64,000 bases of DNA from assembly GCF_002019605.1 (NCBI RefSeq), contig NZ_KV917368.1, forward strand, positions 2,033,843 to 2,097,842, written 5' to 3'. Of the stretch, positions 18,447 through 26,828 are shown in pieces. The stretch is from Alkalihalobacterium alkalinitrilicum. Lineage in GTDB: Bacteria; Bacillota; Bacilli; Bacillales; Bacillaceae_F. Position 1 is the first letter of the stretch; every line of letters starts with the position of its first letter. Under the pieces are notes generated by a model that saw nothing but the letters and a program-made list of their open reading frames with translations, had not been told where the DNA came from and did not search any database. A program made the translations under genes and the position numbers.

Positions 18447-18477
18447 AATTAAGCCCTACTCCTAGTAGGGCTTAATT
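18447..18477. terminator. Bidirectional terminator-like hairpin
   Basis: A perfect 14-bp palindrome AATTAAGCCCTACT with a three-base loop between the convergent MFS gene and kapD. T-runs are weak on both sides. Confidence 0.6.
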
Positions 18478-18511
18478 GATGTTGAACTTCATTTGTAACA
18501 ATCTCCTTTGT

Positions 18512-19126
18512 TTAAGCAAACTGTGATAGTATTTTTGAAAAGTCGACACGGTCCCCTAAGGTCGGTTGTTGTGAAGGCTTCATATAGGACTTGTCTTTTT
18601 CAATTGCTTTGAAAACTTCATATGTTGTCAATGCATCATCTAAAGCACGGTGATGCTTACCAATCCCTTTTCTACCATATTCTTCGAGAACTCTCCACAG
18701 TCCGCTTTGATTTTTATGTCCAAAAAATCTTTGATATTCTTTTGATAGATCACGTTCACGGTCTTTTACTGGACATTGAATATTAGAGTAACGACAATTA
18801 TTCCGTAATACTTTCATATCTTGATTTCCCCAAGTCACAATTTTCGTTGGACCAAACGACAAATACGTACCGAGTAAGTCCACAAGATGAGAAAGGGATA
18901 TTCCTCGATCCACCTGTTTTTGATGTATTCCTAGAAAATCAATACAACGTTTGGTTAATTGCGGAAATAATACAGGCTTTACATATGAGGAATATGTATC
19001 ATATATTTCATCTTCAATAACAGATACGATACCCACTTCAATGATTTCAGGACGAAACATATTTGGATTTCCTTTACTTTGATTCATCGTAAATTCAAAA
19101 TCAATAAATAAATGTTGTTTTGTCAC
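18512..19126 (-). CDS. kapD: KapD-like DEDDh 3'-5' exonuclease-fold protein
   Basis: 204 residues (B. subtilis KapD about 205) from GTG 19126 with AGGAGGG upstream. KapD is an inhibitor of the KinA route into sporulation in B. subtilis. The exonuclease acidic residues are in FIDFEFT (D9, E11), GNQDMKVL (D103) and HHRALDDA (H159, D164). Family-specific stretches include PEIIEVGIV, LTKRCIDFL and KALDDALT-like text. Whether it cuts nucleic acid or acts by binding is not shown. It stands alone. Confidence 0.9.
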   Translation of the reverse strand: MTKQHLFIDFEFTMNQSKGNPNMFRPEIIEVGIVSVIEDEIYDTYSSYVKPVLFPQLTKRCIDFLGIHQKQVDRGISLSHLVDLLGTYLSFGPTKIVTWGNQDMKVLRNNCRYSNIQCPVKDRERDLSKEYQRFFGHKNQSGLWRVLEEYGRKGIGKHHRALDDALTTYEVFKAIEKDKSYMKPSQQPTLGDRVDFSKILSQFA

Positions 19127-19300
19127 CTTTATCCCTCCTGTTATTTCTTACAATCATTCTATCAATTTAGTTGGACAGCTTTTGTCCTTTTAAAATCAAA
19201 TTACAATTCGAATTCACTAAAAGTAAAATTTTCGTTCTATCTTTTTATACGTTGCCGTAGTACAATTGGTTTCGTATTTTTAGTGTTTGGAGTGAAAAGA

Positions 19301-19882
19301 ATGATAGAGTATGATAAAACAAATTGTCAAATCTTAAGCGAAGCTTGTTTCAATTGTAATGACCCATACTTTAAACCTGGGCATTCAAATTTACCTTCAG
19401 TCGGATGTTGCAGTTACAGTCCAGTTATTAGTTTGTTTGAAATATATAAGATGGTTAAACAAAAAGATTATCGATTTTTTATGAATGAGATATATAACAA
19501 CCCGAACTGTACAATTTATGATGACTACATTATTATTCATGCCGAAGTTCATCCTAGTTTTCATCAAAAAAAGACCGACCATTTATCAGACATTGAAAAA
19601 GACGATCTGAAATTAAGCTTTTCCACTTGCCAATTTTTCCAAATGTATAAAGGCTGTACACTTTATCCTTCCTATAAAAATGCAACTTGTCGTTCATTCA
19701 TTTGTTCTACCATCGAAAGTCAGCTAGACGACCACACTCAAAAGAAAATGATAGAGTGGACCCGCACCATCCAAGTAGAAGCACAAACATTTAATTCGTA
19801 TCACCGAAGAGTATTAGTTAAAAATAAATTATCGTTTAAAAAAAATGTAGCTGCAGTTCTGACTTACCTCGAAGGGTTATAG
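19301..19882 (+). CDS. Cysteine-rich protein, possible metal-cluster protein
   Basis: 193 residues from ATG 19301 after TTGGAGTG; the frame stays open further upstream but without a ribosome binding site. Cysteines are clustered: CQILSEACFNC near residue 7-18, GCC near 36, then CTIYD, CQFF, GCTLYP, TCRSFIC. The set of about eleven Cys with CxxC-like and paired spacing suggests a zinc or Fe-S site, reminiscent of YkgJ-type proteins, but I do not recognise the family. No membrane segment. Likely cytoplasmic. Confidence 0.7.
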   Translation: MIEYDKTNCQILSEACFNCNDPYFKPGHSNLPSVGCCSYSPVISLFEIYKMVKQKDYRFFMNEIYNNPNCTIYDDYIIIHAEVHPSFHQKKTDHLSDIEKDDLKLSFSTCQFFQMYKGCTLYPSYKNATCRSFICSTIESQLDDHTQKKMIEWTRTIQVEAQTFNSYHRRVLVKNKLSFKKNVAAVLTYLEGL

Positions 19883-20010
19883 ATATTAAAGTATAATGAA
19901 TTTTCTGCCAATTCATATAAAACTTTATTGACCTTCCGTCACATCTGTTATAGTATAGAGTAAATAACAACATCTGTTATAAAACAGCGTGTTCGAGGAG
20001 GCGTTAATCA

Positions 20011-20169
20011 ATGTGTCAAACTGAAAAATATCGTCATGTATGGTTTTTATATTTGGAGAATTGCGAGAAATATGGTGTTGAAAGTAAATTGGACTTTTAC
20101 CAATTTATTAATTCCATGACACTTGATCAAATGGAACAATGGTTTGAACAATCTCAGCAAGTCGTTTAA
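20011..20169 (+). CDS. Small hypothetical protein, 52 residues
   Basis: ATG 20011 is preceded by GAGGAGG at an ideal distance. The product is acidic and aromatic (KYRHVWFLYLEN, DFYQFINSMTLDQMEQWFEQS) with two Cys and a likely pair of amphipathic helices. Not recognised. It is followed 13 bp later by a 12-codon ORF with its own GGAGG and then a strong terminator, so the two probably share a transcript. Confidence 0.7.
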   Translation: MCQTEKYRHVWFLYLENCEKYGVESKLDFYQFINSMTLDQMEQWFEQSQQVV

Positions 20170-20182
20170 TGGAGGTAAACAA

Positions 20183-20221
20183 ATGAACGATGATTTAAGT
20201 AGTGTAATTATCAAAGTATAA
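20183..20221 (+). CDS. Possible 12-residue peptide ORF
   Basis: ATG 20183 with TGGAGG eight bases upstream encodes MNDDLSSVIIKV and stops at the first base of the terminator stem. Such a strong RBS so close to a terminator is unusual by chance. It could be a real micropeptide, a remnant of a longer gene, or an RBS serving to keep ribosomes near the 3' end. No family is known to me. Confidence 0.4.
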   Translation: MNDDLSSVIIKV

Positions 20222-20260
20222 AAACGTCTGTTTCAATCTTATCGAAACAGACGTTTTTTT
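20221..20260 (+). terminator. Terminator of the two small ORFs
   Basis: AAAACGTCTGTTTC/GAAACAGACGTTTT stem with a nine-base loop and a T-run. Confidence 0.9.
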
Positions 20261-20320
20261 ATGTTCTAGATCAATATTATGATAAGATTGAAATGAAATA
20301 AAAAGATGAGGTAATCAAAG

Positions 20321-20557
20321 ATGAAATGGTTATTAATGAGCATCATCCACATTTATCAAAAAGTAATTTCACCTCTTAAACCACCAACATGTCGTTTCCA
20401 TCCCACTTGCTCTCATTACGGGTTAGAATCCATCAAACGGTTTGGTGCTTTAAAGGGAGGCTTGCTTACGATTATACGTATTCTAAAATGTCATCCATTT
20501 CACCCTGGGGGTTTTGATCCTGTACCCGAGAAAGATGACCGAGAAAAAAACAATTAG
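20321..20557 (+). CDS. yidD: Membrane protein insertion efficiency factor YidD
   Basis: 78 residues, normal for YidD. The signature [19 protein letters not shown] followed by [24 protein letters not shown] is diagnostic. It is a small amphipathic inner-membrane-associated protein thought to help YidC-dependent insertion. GATGAGGT precedes ATG 20321. It is not beside rpmH/rnpA here, as is usual for stand-alone YidD (YtjA) of Bacillus. Confidence 0.95.
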   Translation: MKWLLMSIIHIYQKVISPLKPPTCRFHPTCSHYGLESIKRFGALKGGLLTIIRILKCHPFHPGGFDPVPEKDDREKNN

Positions 20558-20558
20558 A

Positions 20559-21530
20559 TTAACCGTAATCCCTTCCTTTTCCAGAGTCACTAATTTCAAC
20601 AAGTGCTTCTGGATAAGGTTCAAAAAATGTTTGGTCTAGCATATATTCATTTTCAAAACGATACGCCCATGCCTTTAAAATACAAACGACACTACTTAAG
20701 GGAATTTTTTTCTCCTGGTATTTTTCTAACATTTCTAAAAAGTACTCTTTTTCTTTTCCCGATAAATGAGGTGAAAAATATCCAAAAATATGGTGACATA
20801 CATTAATATTCGAAGTAAAGCGAGGAACTCGGCCAAAAAGCTTAAATAATTCCTCTTCATAATAATGAAATAATTCTTCAAGTGGTCGTTTTTCTTTATT
20901 ACTTAAAATACGACCTAGGATTTTTAATCTTTTTTGATTGTAAGCCATAAATAAATATTTATTCTTTTTATGAAATCGATTGAGCTGGTCTATTTGCTGA
21001 GTCGCTTTTATTTTTTTGAATTCAGTAGTTGTAAATAATTTCGTTAGATAGTGTTCACGGATTTTAAAATTTTTAAGTCTACCCTCATCTTCAATAGCTG
21101 TATGTGGAAAAGCCAATAATACATTAGAAGTAAAGGCTCCACTTCCTGTCCGAATGGTTGGAGACTTTTCCAAGCCTGAATACACTTTTACATCTGTAAT
21201 TCCACAACTGGGTGAACGATTTTTTAGGATAAACCCATCAACATCTGGTAATTCTTCTAAAAATGCGTGAGCAAACTCCTCCATCATTTTTGTTAAATCT
21301 TGGCCTGTTTTTGGTTGGACAAGACGATTCTTTTCTCCATCAGCAATAAGTCTAATAACCTCCCGCGGCGTCCCCAAACCTATTTCAACTTCTGGACAAA
21401 TAGGAATAAACTCAACAAACGGTTTTAAATTATGAACGGTTTGATCGGATAGCTTGTCGCCATTATAGCGACAAGGCGAAAATTCAATACATTTACTAAC
21501 AACCACTATTGGCTTAATAAATTCCCTCAT
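20559..21530 (-). CDS. DUF523-DUF1722 fusion protein (TudS-like domain)
   Basis: 323 residues from ATG 21530 with GGAGG upstream. The N-terminal DUF523 half carries VVVSKCIEFSPCRYNG (Cys14, Cys20), FIPICPE and SPSCG; these cysteines bind a [4Fe-4S] cluster in TudS, a thiouracil desulfurase of the same family. The C-terminal DUF1722 half (about 190-310) is helical and charged. The fused form resembles E. coli YbgA. The start codon region overlaps the RBS of a longer frame, which was rejected. The enzymatic activity is inferred only. Confidence 0.88.
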   Translation of the reverse strand: MREFIKPIVVVSKCIEFSPCRYNGDKLSDQTVHNLKPFVEFIPICPEVEIGLGTPREVIRLIADGEKNRLVQPKTGQDLTKMMEEFAHAFLEELPDVDGFILKNRSPSCGITDVKVYSGLEKSPTIRTGSGAFTSNVLLAFPHTAIEDEGRLKNFKIREHYLTKLFTTTEFKKIKATQQIDQLNRFHKKNKYLFMAYNQKRLKILGRILSNKEKRPLEELFHYYEEELFKLFGRVPRFTSNINVCHHIFGYFSPHLSGKEKEYFLEMLEKYQEKKIPLSSVVCILKAWAYRFENEYMLDQTFFEPYPEALVEISDSGKGRDYG

Positions 21531-21841
21531 TGCATCCTCCATCCACTTTCATAAAAAATTATTTTGTGTAATCCATTTTTATTGCGCTAAAGTTTGTAAA
21601 ACGTCGGATTCCTATTCTACAACTACATTTATTAATGAGCTTGAAATCTTCTAGTGCTAAAATCTTTTTTCAGTATGTATAAAATTGTACTGGAATTAGG
21701 ATAATAATCGAAGAAGAAAATAACAATTAAATGGAAATATTATTCATCTGTTGAGTGATGAACTCATTCACTTTAGAAGGACATGTAACTAACCTTGTAA
21801 TTGTCTTTAATGTTTTTAACAAAGGAGGGGTGTTATTTATC

Positions 21842-22405
21842 ATGAACAAACATTTTTTTATTTGCGTCTTGCTCATTAGTCTACTTACAGCTGTTGGCTG
21901 TCAAGATCGACCTGAAGAGATTACGCAAAGCATTGAAAAACAACAAATGCAAACATCTGATGGTATCGAACCTATCCATCCATCTAACAAAGACCAAAAT
22001 AAGACGAGACGTGATGTGCAACAAACGACTGTTTCATATGCGGAGGAATTTGGGTTCTATTTAAACCAGCTTTATATTCATTTAGAGAATTTAAATGATT
22101 TATTTTACACAGATAATCCAACTGAAAACGATGCTAATGAAGCAAGAGAGCATGTTCGTAAAGCACAGGATTGGAGTGAATACATCCTCAATCTAAACTA
22201 TCCAGACGAATTTGAGGCTCTTCGTAAAGTACATATAAGTACCCTTATTGAATTAGAGTCGCTTATGACAAGCTTAGAGAATATGGATGTTAATAACGAT
22301 ACTCATTTCAGAAGAGCTCGATTATATTATGAAAACAGTATCATAGCCTTAAAATCAATGGAACGCGAATATAAAGGTGTACTTGAAGAATACGGAATTA
22401 AATAA
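21842..22405 (+). CDS. Putative lipoprotein of unknown function
   Basis: 187 residues from ATG 21842 with GGAGGGG upstream; the frame is open further upstream without an RBS. A lipobox LTAVGC gives Cys20 as the lipidation site. After a Gln-rich polar linker (about 25-65) comes a helical region rich in acidic and aromatic residues. Not recognised; extracytoplasmic membrane-anchored. It converges with a YhcN/YlaJ lipoprotein gene. Confidence 0.72.
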   Translation: MNKHFFICVLLISLLTAVGCQDRPEEITQSIEKQQMQTSDGIEPIHPSNKDQNKTRRDVQQTTVSYAEEFGFYLNQLYIHLENLNDLFYTDNPTENDANEAREHVRKAQDWSEYILNLNYPDEFEALRKVHISTLIELESLMTSLENMDVNNDTHFRRARLYYENSIIALKSMEREYKGVLEEYGIK

Positions 22406-22419
22406 TTATGGTGGACAAG

Positions 22420-22448
22420 GCACCTTCACTATTTATTAGTGAAGGTGC
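22420..22448. terminator. Hairpin between convergent lipoprotein genes
   Basis: GCACCTTCACTA and its complement around a five-base loop, with no T-run. It resembles half of the GTGCC-type inverted repeats at 23759 and 50946. Confidence 0.55.
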
Positions 22449-22456
22449 TACACCCA

Positions 22457-23164
22457 TTAATTGTCATAAAAATTATGTCTAATTTCACTTAATTGTCCAC
22501 CTATTCCTTGAAACGGTTCTCCAGTGTCGCCGCCCTCAACAATTGCCCTAATTCGGTTTACATTTCTACGGTCTGTAGCGATGCGTACATTCTCAAGCTC
22601 TACTTCTTCAGCAATCACCTCTTCAACTTCACGTATAAGCTTAGGACGATTTTGTTCTGCCGATTCAATACCAATGACTAACATACCGTCGTGTGTAAAA
22701 ATATATACATCCTCAATATTTTCAATTGCCATCAATTGTTGGCGTACTTGTTCTTCTTTACTGATGTTTTGATGATTTAGATCTATTTTTTTTCTTTTTA
22801 AATGTGGCTGGTCACTTAGAATGTATTTATCATCTAGTGTACCAGGAGCATTATTATAAATTCTTGCCCCACTCCGATTGGTCCCTTGACTTTTAAAGCC
22901 TAAATTACGTTCACTCGTATAGTACATATTATCTTCTGCAATAAGGTGAGCTCGATCCGTTCTGCCTTTTGGTGTGCCATCGGGTACCATCATATCACTA
23001 ACAGGGCCTTCTAAATGTCTTACTCGATGTGTACCGAAACCACTAAACCCCTCATCTCGAAAATGATTTGCCCCCATAGGATGCTTTTGTTCAACTACAC
23101 CACATCCAGAAACAATTGTTAAAATCAAAAGAAGCATGACAATAACCAAGGTTCTTTTTTTCAT
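22457..23164 (-). CDS. YhcN/YlaJ family sporulation lipoprotein
   Basis: 235 residues from ATG 23164 (AAGGAG seven bases upstream; the ATG at 23170 is too close). Lipobox IVSGC. The C-terminal half has the family beta-alpha pattern ENIEDVYIFTHDGMLVIGIE and a long helix that contains a run of Glu/Val, then ENVRIATDRRNVNRI. YhcN and YlaJ are spore membrane lipoproteins. One of two family members here, with a Spo0E-like gene on the opposite strand between them. Confidence 0.85.
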   Translation of the reverse strand: MKKRTLVIVMLLLILTIVSGCGVVEQKHPMGANHFRDEGFSGFGTHRVRHLEGPVSDMMVPDGTPKGRTDRAHLIAEDNMYYTSERNLGFKSQGTNRSGARIYNNAPGTLDDKYILSDQPHLKRKKIDLNHQNISKEEQVRQQLMAIENIEDVYIFTHDGMLVIGIESAEQNRPKLIREVEEVIAEEVELENVRIATDRRNVNRIRAIVEGGDTGEPFQGIGGQLSEIRHNFYDN

Positions 23165-23458
23165 CCTCATTCTCCTTTCTACTTACTGATAAGTTGTGTA
23201 ATTCTTATGGATTTCATGAAGAGCAGTTAACGGAAATTGTTTCAAAAATATACGAGATTTGTAATTGCAAACAACCATAGTTCTTGTCGATTCATTTCTT
23301 ATTTTTAGTGTTCATGACTACTTTTAGGGAATGTGTTTCATTTCTAATAAAAATACGTATAATTGTCGTTGTGTGAAAAATAAAATTTAGACTGTCCCCA
23401 ATCGGAGGCAAACAATAGATCATTTACACAATTAATATAAAAAATGGAGTGGAAGAAA

Positions 23459-23620
23459 ATGTTATCTTATGCGATTGAACGAAAAAGAAACCAGATGGTT
23501 ATATTAGCTGAAAAGTATGGTTATACTTCAGAAGCCACTGTAAAATGTAGTCAAGAGTTGGACAAGCTTTTAAATTTAGCTCAACAAACATCATCTATTG
23601 AAATAAAAATCGCAAAGTAA
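23459..23620 (+). CDS. Spo0E-like aspartyl-phosphate phosphatase
   Basis: 53 residues from ATG 23459 with TGGAGTGG upstream. The Spo0E family pattern IERKRNQMVILAEKYGYTS followed by VKCSQELDKLLN is clear; the SQELD motif contributes to dephosphorylation of Spo0A~P. Short members such as YisI and YnzD are of this size. It would delay sporulation by draining the phosphorelay. It stands alone among lipoprotein genes. Confidence 0.9.
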   Translation: MLSYAIERKRNQMVILAEKYGYTSEATVKCSQELDKLLNLAQQTSSIEIKIAK

Positions 23621-23758
23621 CTTACCAATTTTTGTTTGTCTAATCTGATCACTATTAATGGTTATAAAAAAAGGAATAATCACACTGTGTTGATAAAGTT
23701 AAACCAACATGGTCAACTTGAAAAAAAGAGACTTATTTGAAAAGAGCCTGATAAAAAA

Positions 23759-23826
23759 GTGCCAGGTGTGCTCAAACACATCGTAGTTTTTACCGTACTC
23801 TAATGTGATTGAGGTGTCTGGACACT
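23759..23826. repeat. Imperfect GTGCCAGG inverted repeat
   Basis: Arms of about 23 bp (GTGCCAGGTGTGCTCAAACACAT and the reverse of ATGTGATTGAGGTGTCTGGACAC) with about 20 bp between. It ends 15 bp before the stop of the minus-strand lipoprotein gene and may serve as its terminator. Confidence 0.6.
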
Positions 23827-23841
23827 TATTAAATCAGACTT

Positions 23842-24432
23842 TTAATTTATTACTTTACCTCTCTCAAATGGCCGTTGAAGAATCCTTCCAAAATCTTGTA
23901 AATAGTTTCGAGCATCAATTCCTTCCTCATACGGCGCTCCATTTCTTAAAGTTTCAAGTTGTCTTTGAAATTCTGTAAATGCTTCATCATCATTGATTAC
24001 ACGAACTTCTGCATCATTAGCAACTTGTTCATAAACAGTTTCTTTTACTTTATTTTCAATATCCTCGTTCCAATCTTTTGTCGTATACACCCCAACTAAA
24101 ATAATTCTACTTTGAATATATACATGAGCATCTTCCACTTCTTCTAATTGCAAAATTTGTCGAGTGAGAGGTCGATTACCTGTCGTCAACTCAATGTAGT
24201 CGACATTGTCTGTTCTCGTATTTGTTCCATGCCCTGTATTACTTCTAGAAGTAATTAATTGTCTACTTTCCAATGGGGTTCTCCCATTAATCGCCATTTT
24301 GGGGTCCAACTCAGGAACTTGTTGCTCTTCCTGTATTAATTGTTGATCTTGTGCGCCCATCCCAGGTGTACAACCTGTAATAACGACTATAACAAACATA
24401 CATGTCAAAAAGCAGAAACATACTTTTTTCAC
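23842..24432 (-). CDS. YhcN/YlaJ family sporulation lipoprotein
   Basis: 196 residues from GTG 24432 after AAAGGGGAG. Lipobox VITGC (Cys21). The family core LTRQILQLEEVEDAHVYIQSRIILVGVYTT corresponds to the heart of YhcN/YlaJ and is followed by a helical Glu-rich segment (ENKVKETVYEQVANDAEVRVI). Length is close to B. subtilis YlaJ/YhcN. Likely a spore-membrane lipoprotein made in the forespore; the sequence itself does not show the sigma factor. Confidence 0.85.
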   Translation of the reverse strand: MKKVCFCFLTCMFVIVVITGCTPGMGAQDQQLIQEEQQVPELDPKMAINGRTPLESRQLITSRSNTGHGTNTRTDNVDYIELTTGNRPLTRQILQLEEVEDAHVYIQSRIILVGVYTTKDWNEDIENKVKETVYEQVANDAEVRVINDDEAFTEFQRQLETLRNGAPYEEGIDARNYLQDFGRILQRPFERGKVIN

Positions 24433-24600
24433 GGTACACTCCCCTTTCTTTTATTATCCTGTAATTTTTATCTTAATATTAATCCTGTAAACTAAAGGAA
24501 AATAATAAAACTAAAAGAATTTTAACGATAACCATTGCAATCAATTCTACAATTTGTTAATGTAGACACAACAAATGAATATTCTTTACTTCTTAACACG

Positions 24601-24795
24601 AAGTGAGGATAGAGGTGCAAAGACCATAAGTAAGCAATGGGAGGAGGATGAGCTCTTTTGATCATTGTTGAAAGGGGGATTTGCCGAAGCCTAAAGTGCT
24701 CATATCGCTAAAGGCTGGTTCTGTATTGAATAAATGCAGGACTGTCATATAGTACCTAGTACCACACTATATGGAGAGCTATCTTACGCAGGAAC
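24601..24795 (+). promoter_or_regulatory. Lysine riboswitch (L box)
   Basis: The conserved blocks of the lysine aptamer occur in order: GATAGAGGTGC near the 5' side, AGTAAG, GGGGGATTTGCCGAAG, GGCTGG, TTGAATAAATG, AGGACTGTCATATAG and GGAGAGCTATC at the 3' side, with GATAG/CTATC closing P1. A candidate promoter TTGTTA-17-GAATAT lies at 24554-24582. A terminator follows and then dapA, so high lysine should stop transcription of dapA. Confidence 0.93.
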
Positions 24796-24815
24796 AAGAT
24801 CTAATTGTCATTCCT

Positions 24816-24850
24816 AGCAACAATGAGCAGCTCTCATTGTTGCTTTTTAT
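24816..24850 (+). terminator. Lysine-controlled terminator before dapA
   Basis: Stem AGCAACAATGAG with its complement and a T-run, between the L box and the dapA RBS. It is the regulated expression platform. Confidence 0.9.
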
Positions 24851-24883
24851 TGTAATCAGAAATGCACTAAGGGGGAAAATATA

Positions 24884-25771
24884 ATGAATTTTGGAAAAGT
24901 TTTAACCGCGATGGTAACACCGTTTGATGTATATGGCAATATCGACGTTCAAGCTACAGAACAATTAGTAAATCACTTAATTTCTAATGGAACGGATGGA
25001 CTTGTTGTAGCGGGCACGACAGGGGAATCACCAACATTATCAACCGAGGAAAAGCTAACCTTATTTAAGCAAGTTGTTGAAATTACAAATGGTCGAGTAC
25101 CAGTCATTGCTGGTACAGGATCTAATAACACTGCAGAATCGATTGAATTAACAAAACAAGCAGAAGAAATTGGTGTCGATGGTATCATGCTCGTTGCCCC
25201 TTATTATAATAAACCTTCTCAAGAAGGGTTATTTCAACATTTTAAAGCGATTGCGGAACAAACAAAGCTACCTGTAATGATCTACAATATTCCTGGACGT
25301 AGCGCAGTCAATATTTCAGCAGACACTACAATTCGATTATCACAAGTTCCAAATATCGTTGCTACAAAAGAAGCTAGCGGTAATTTAGAAGCGATGGCAA
25401 AAATTATCTCTGAAACAGACACTAATTTTAGCTTGTACAGCGGAGATGATAGCTTAACATTACCAATTTTATCAATTGGTGGAACTGGAATCGTTTCAGT
25501 ATCATCTCATATTATTGGAAATGAAATGCAAAGTATGGTCACTAGTTTCTTAAAGGGTAATATATATGAAGCTGCTGAACAGCATCGCCAATTATTACCG
25601 ATTATGAAAGCTTTATTTACAGCACCAAATCCAACACCTGTTAAAACAGCGTTAAATATGAAAGGAATTACTGTCGGCTCAGTTCGTCTTCCTCTTGTAC
25701 CATTAACAGAAGAAGAACAACAGCAACTGCAAGCAACTATATTCCCAGAAGTATCCTACAACGTAGGGTAA
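24884..25771 (+). CDS. dapA: 4-hydroxy-tetrahydrodipicolinate synthase
   Basis: 295 residues. Condenses pyruvate with aspartate semialdehyde, first committed step to lysine and dipicolinate. Schiff-base Lys162 in VATKEASG, Tyr134 in MIYNIPGR and the GTTGES loop (44-49) are present. The RBS AAGGGGGA precedes ATG 24884. It is a single gene under a lysine riboswitch and not linked to asd or dapG, so it may be a second copy or the only one; this cannot be decided here. A repeat head begins 3 bp after its stop. Confidence 0.95.
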   Translation: MNFGKVLTAMVTPFDVYGNIDVQATEQLVNHLISNGTDGLVVAGTTGESPTLSTEEKLTLFKQVVEITNGRVPVIAGTGSNNTAESIELTKQAEEIGVDGIMLVAPYYNKPSQEGLFQHFKAIAEQTKLPVMIYNIPGRSAVNISADTTIRLSQVPNIVATKEASGNLEAMAKIISETDTNFSLYSGDDSLTLPILSIGGTGIVSVSSHIIGNEMQSMVTSFLKGNIYEAAEQHRQLLPIMKALFTAPNPTPVKTALNMKGITVGSVRLPLVPLTEEEQQQLQATIFPEVSYNVG

Positions 25772-25774
25772 AAA

Positions 25775-25814
25775 AGAAAAGCGGAAAAACCATTGTAGGT
25801 CTCCGCTTAACATC
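25775..25814. repeat. Likely solo head of repeat family 2
   Basis: AGAAAAGCGGA...TCCGCTTAACATC is alike in sequence and hairpin to the first 40 bp of the family 2 unit at 18281, and starts 3 bp after the dapA stop. The middle differs, so the match is partial. Confidence 0.5.
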
Positions 25815-25825
25815 TTCATCTTATG

Positions 25826-25870
25826 AAAAACCGATGAGCGACATTGTAAAATGTCGTTCATCGGTTTTTT
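25826..25870. terminator. Bidirectional terminator between dapA and the EamA transporter
   Basis: AAAAACCGATGAGCGACATT paired with AATGTCGTTCATCGGTTTTT, a 20-bp stem with one mismatch and a T-run both ways. The stop codon of the convergent EamA gene lies in its last bases. Confidence 0.88.
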
Positions 25871-26813
25871 AACCCGCCTTTTGAACGGCTTGCTTTTTGT
25901 TATTAATTTTTTTCCTGATGTACTCATCAATGAAACCAGTTCCTAATAAAACACCTAGCACAATAAAAATAAAGCCTGTCAATTGCAATAATGTAATTTT
26001 TTCGCCTAACCATAGCGCTGAAAAAACTAATCCAAAAAAAGGCACAAAATTATTGAAGACAGCTGTCTGACCTGCCCCAAGTTGATGAATTGCCGCATTA
26101 AATAGAAAATGACCAAGAGCTGTCGCTACAATCGATGAAACTAAAAATATTCCCCAAATCCACCCCGTTAGTTCGAACATCTCCTTCGTCCCTGTTGGTT
26201 CAATAAAAAGACTAATAATAAACATGAAACTAGAACCGACTACAAGCATAACAGCAGTCATCACTCTCGAATCAAGCGTATTCGTTCCTTTCTTAATATA
26301 AATAAAAGAAACTGCCTGAACGAACATCGCCATAAAGATAGCAACATCACCAGAATTCACCGCTGTAAAACTTTCCCCGCTTTGCAAAATAATCGAACAC
26401 ACCCCAAAAAATGCGAGCACGATTCCAACAACTCTTAGTCGTGTTAACGAATCCTTTAGCATAAATGACGCCAAAATGGACGTTGTCAGCGGCAATAAGG
26501 CTAAGATTAATGCTCCATTCGAAGCGGTCGTTGTTGTTAATCCCCATGCTAAGAGAATATGGTGTGAACTCACTCCAAAGATCGTTGCTATGAGAATATA
26601 CTTCCATTCTTGTTTCGATATCTTTCTTAGTCTTTTTATTAAAATACAAACAGAAAGCGCTACGACGCCAGCTAGTAATACACGTAAAGATGTCATCGTA
26701 ATAGGGGGAAAGACTTCAACGAGCATCTTAATAAAGACGACATTCATCCCCCAGGTAACCATTACCATCATAAGTAGTATATATGTAAGGATATTTGATT
26801 TTTCATGTTTCAA
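25869..26813 (-). CDS. EamA/DMT family transporter
   Basis: 314 residues from TTG 26813 with AGGGGAGAG upstream. Ten hydrophobic segments form two EamA repeats; the first holds VTWGMNVVFIKMLVEVFPP and the second LGAGQTAVFNNFVPFFGLVFSALWLGE, both typical of drug/metabolite transporters. Direction and substrate are unknown. It lies 16 bp after the 460-residue permease gene, so the two are probably one transcript. Confidence 0.9.
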   Translation of the reverse strand: MKHEKSNILTYILLMMVMVTWGMNVVFIKMLVEVFPPITMTSLRVLLAGVVALSVCILIKRLRKISKQEWKYILIATIFGVSSHHILLAWGLTTTTASNGALILALLPLTTSILASFMLKDSLTRLRVVGIVLAFFGVCSIILQSGESFTAVNSGDVAIFMAMFVQAVSFIYIKKGTNTLDSRVMTAVMLVVGSSFMFIISLFIEPTGTKEMFELTGWIWGIFLVSSIVATALGHFLFNAAIHQLGAGQTAVFNNFVPFFGLVFSALWLGEKITLLQLTGFIFIVLGVLLGTGFIDEYIRKKINNKKQAVQKAG

Positions 26814-26828
26814 GATTCTCTCCCCTTT

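Noticed and set aside
19112-19300. N-terminal extension of the Cys-rich gene
   Set aside because: The frame stays open but overlaps kapD and has no RBS; TTGGAGTG at 19287 supports the shorter start.
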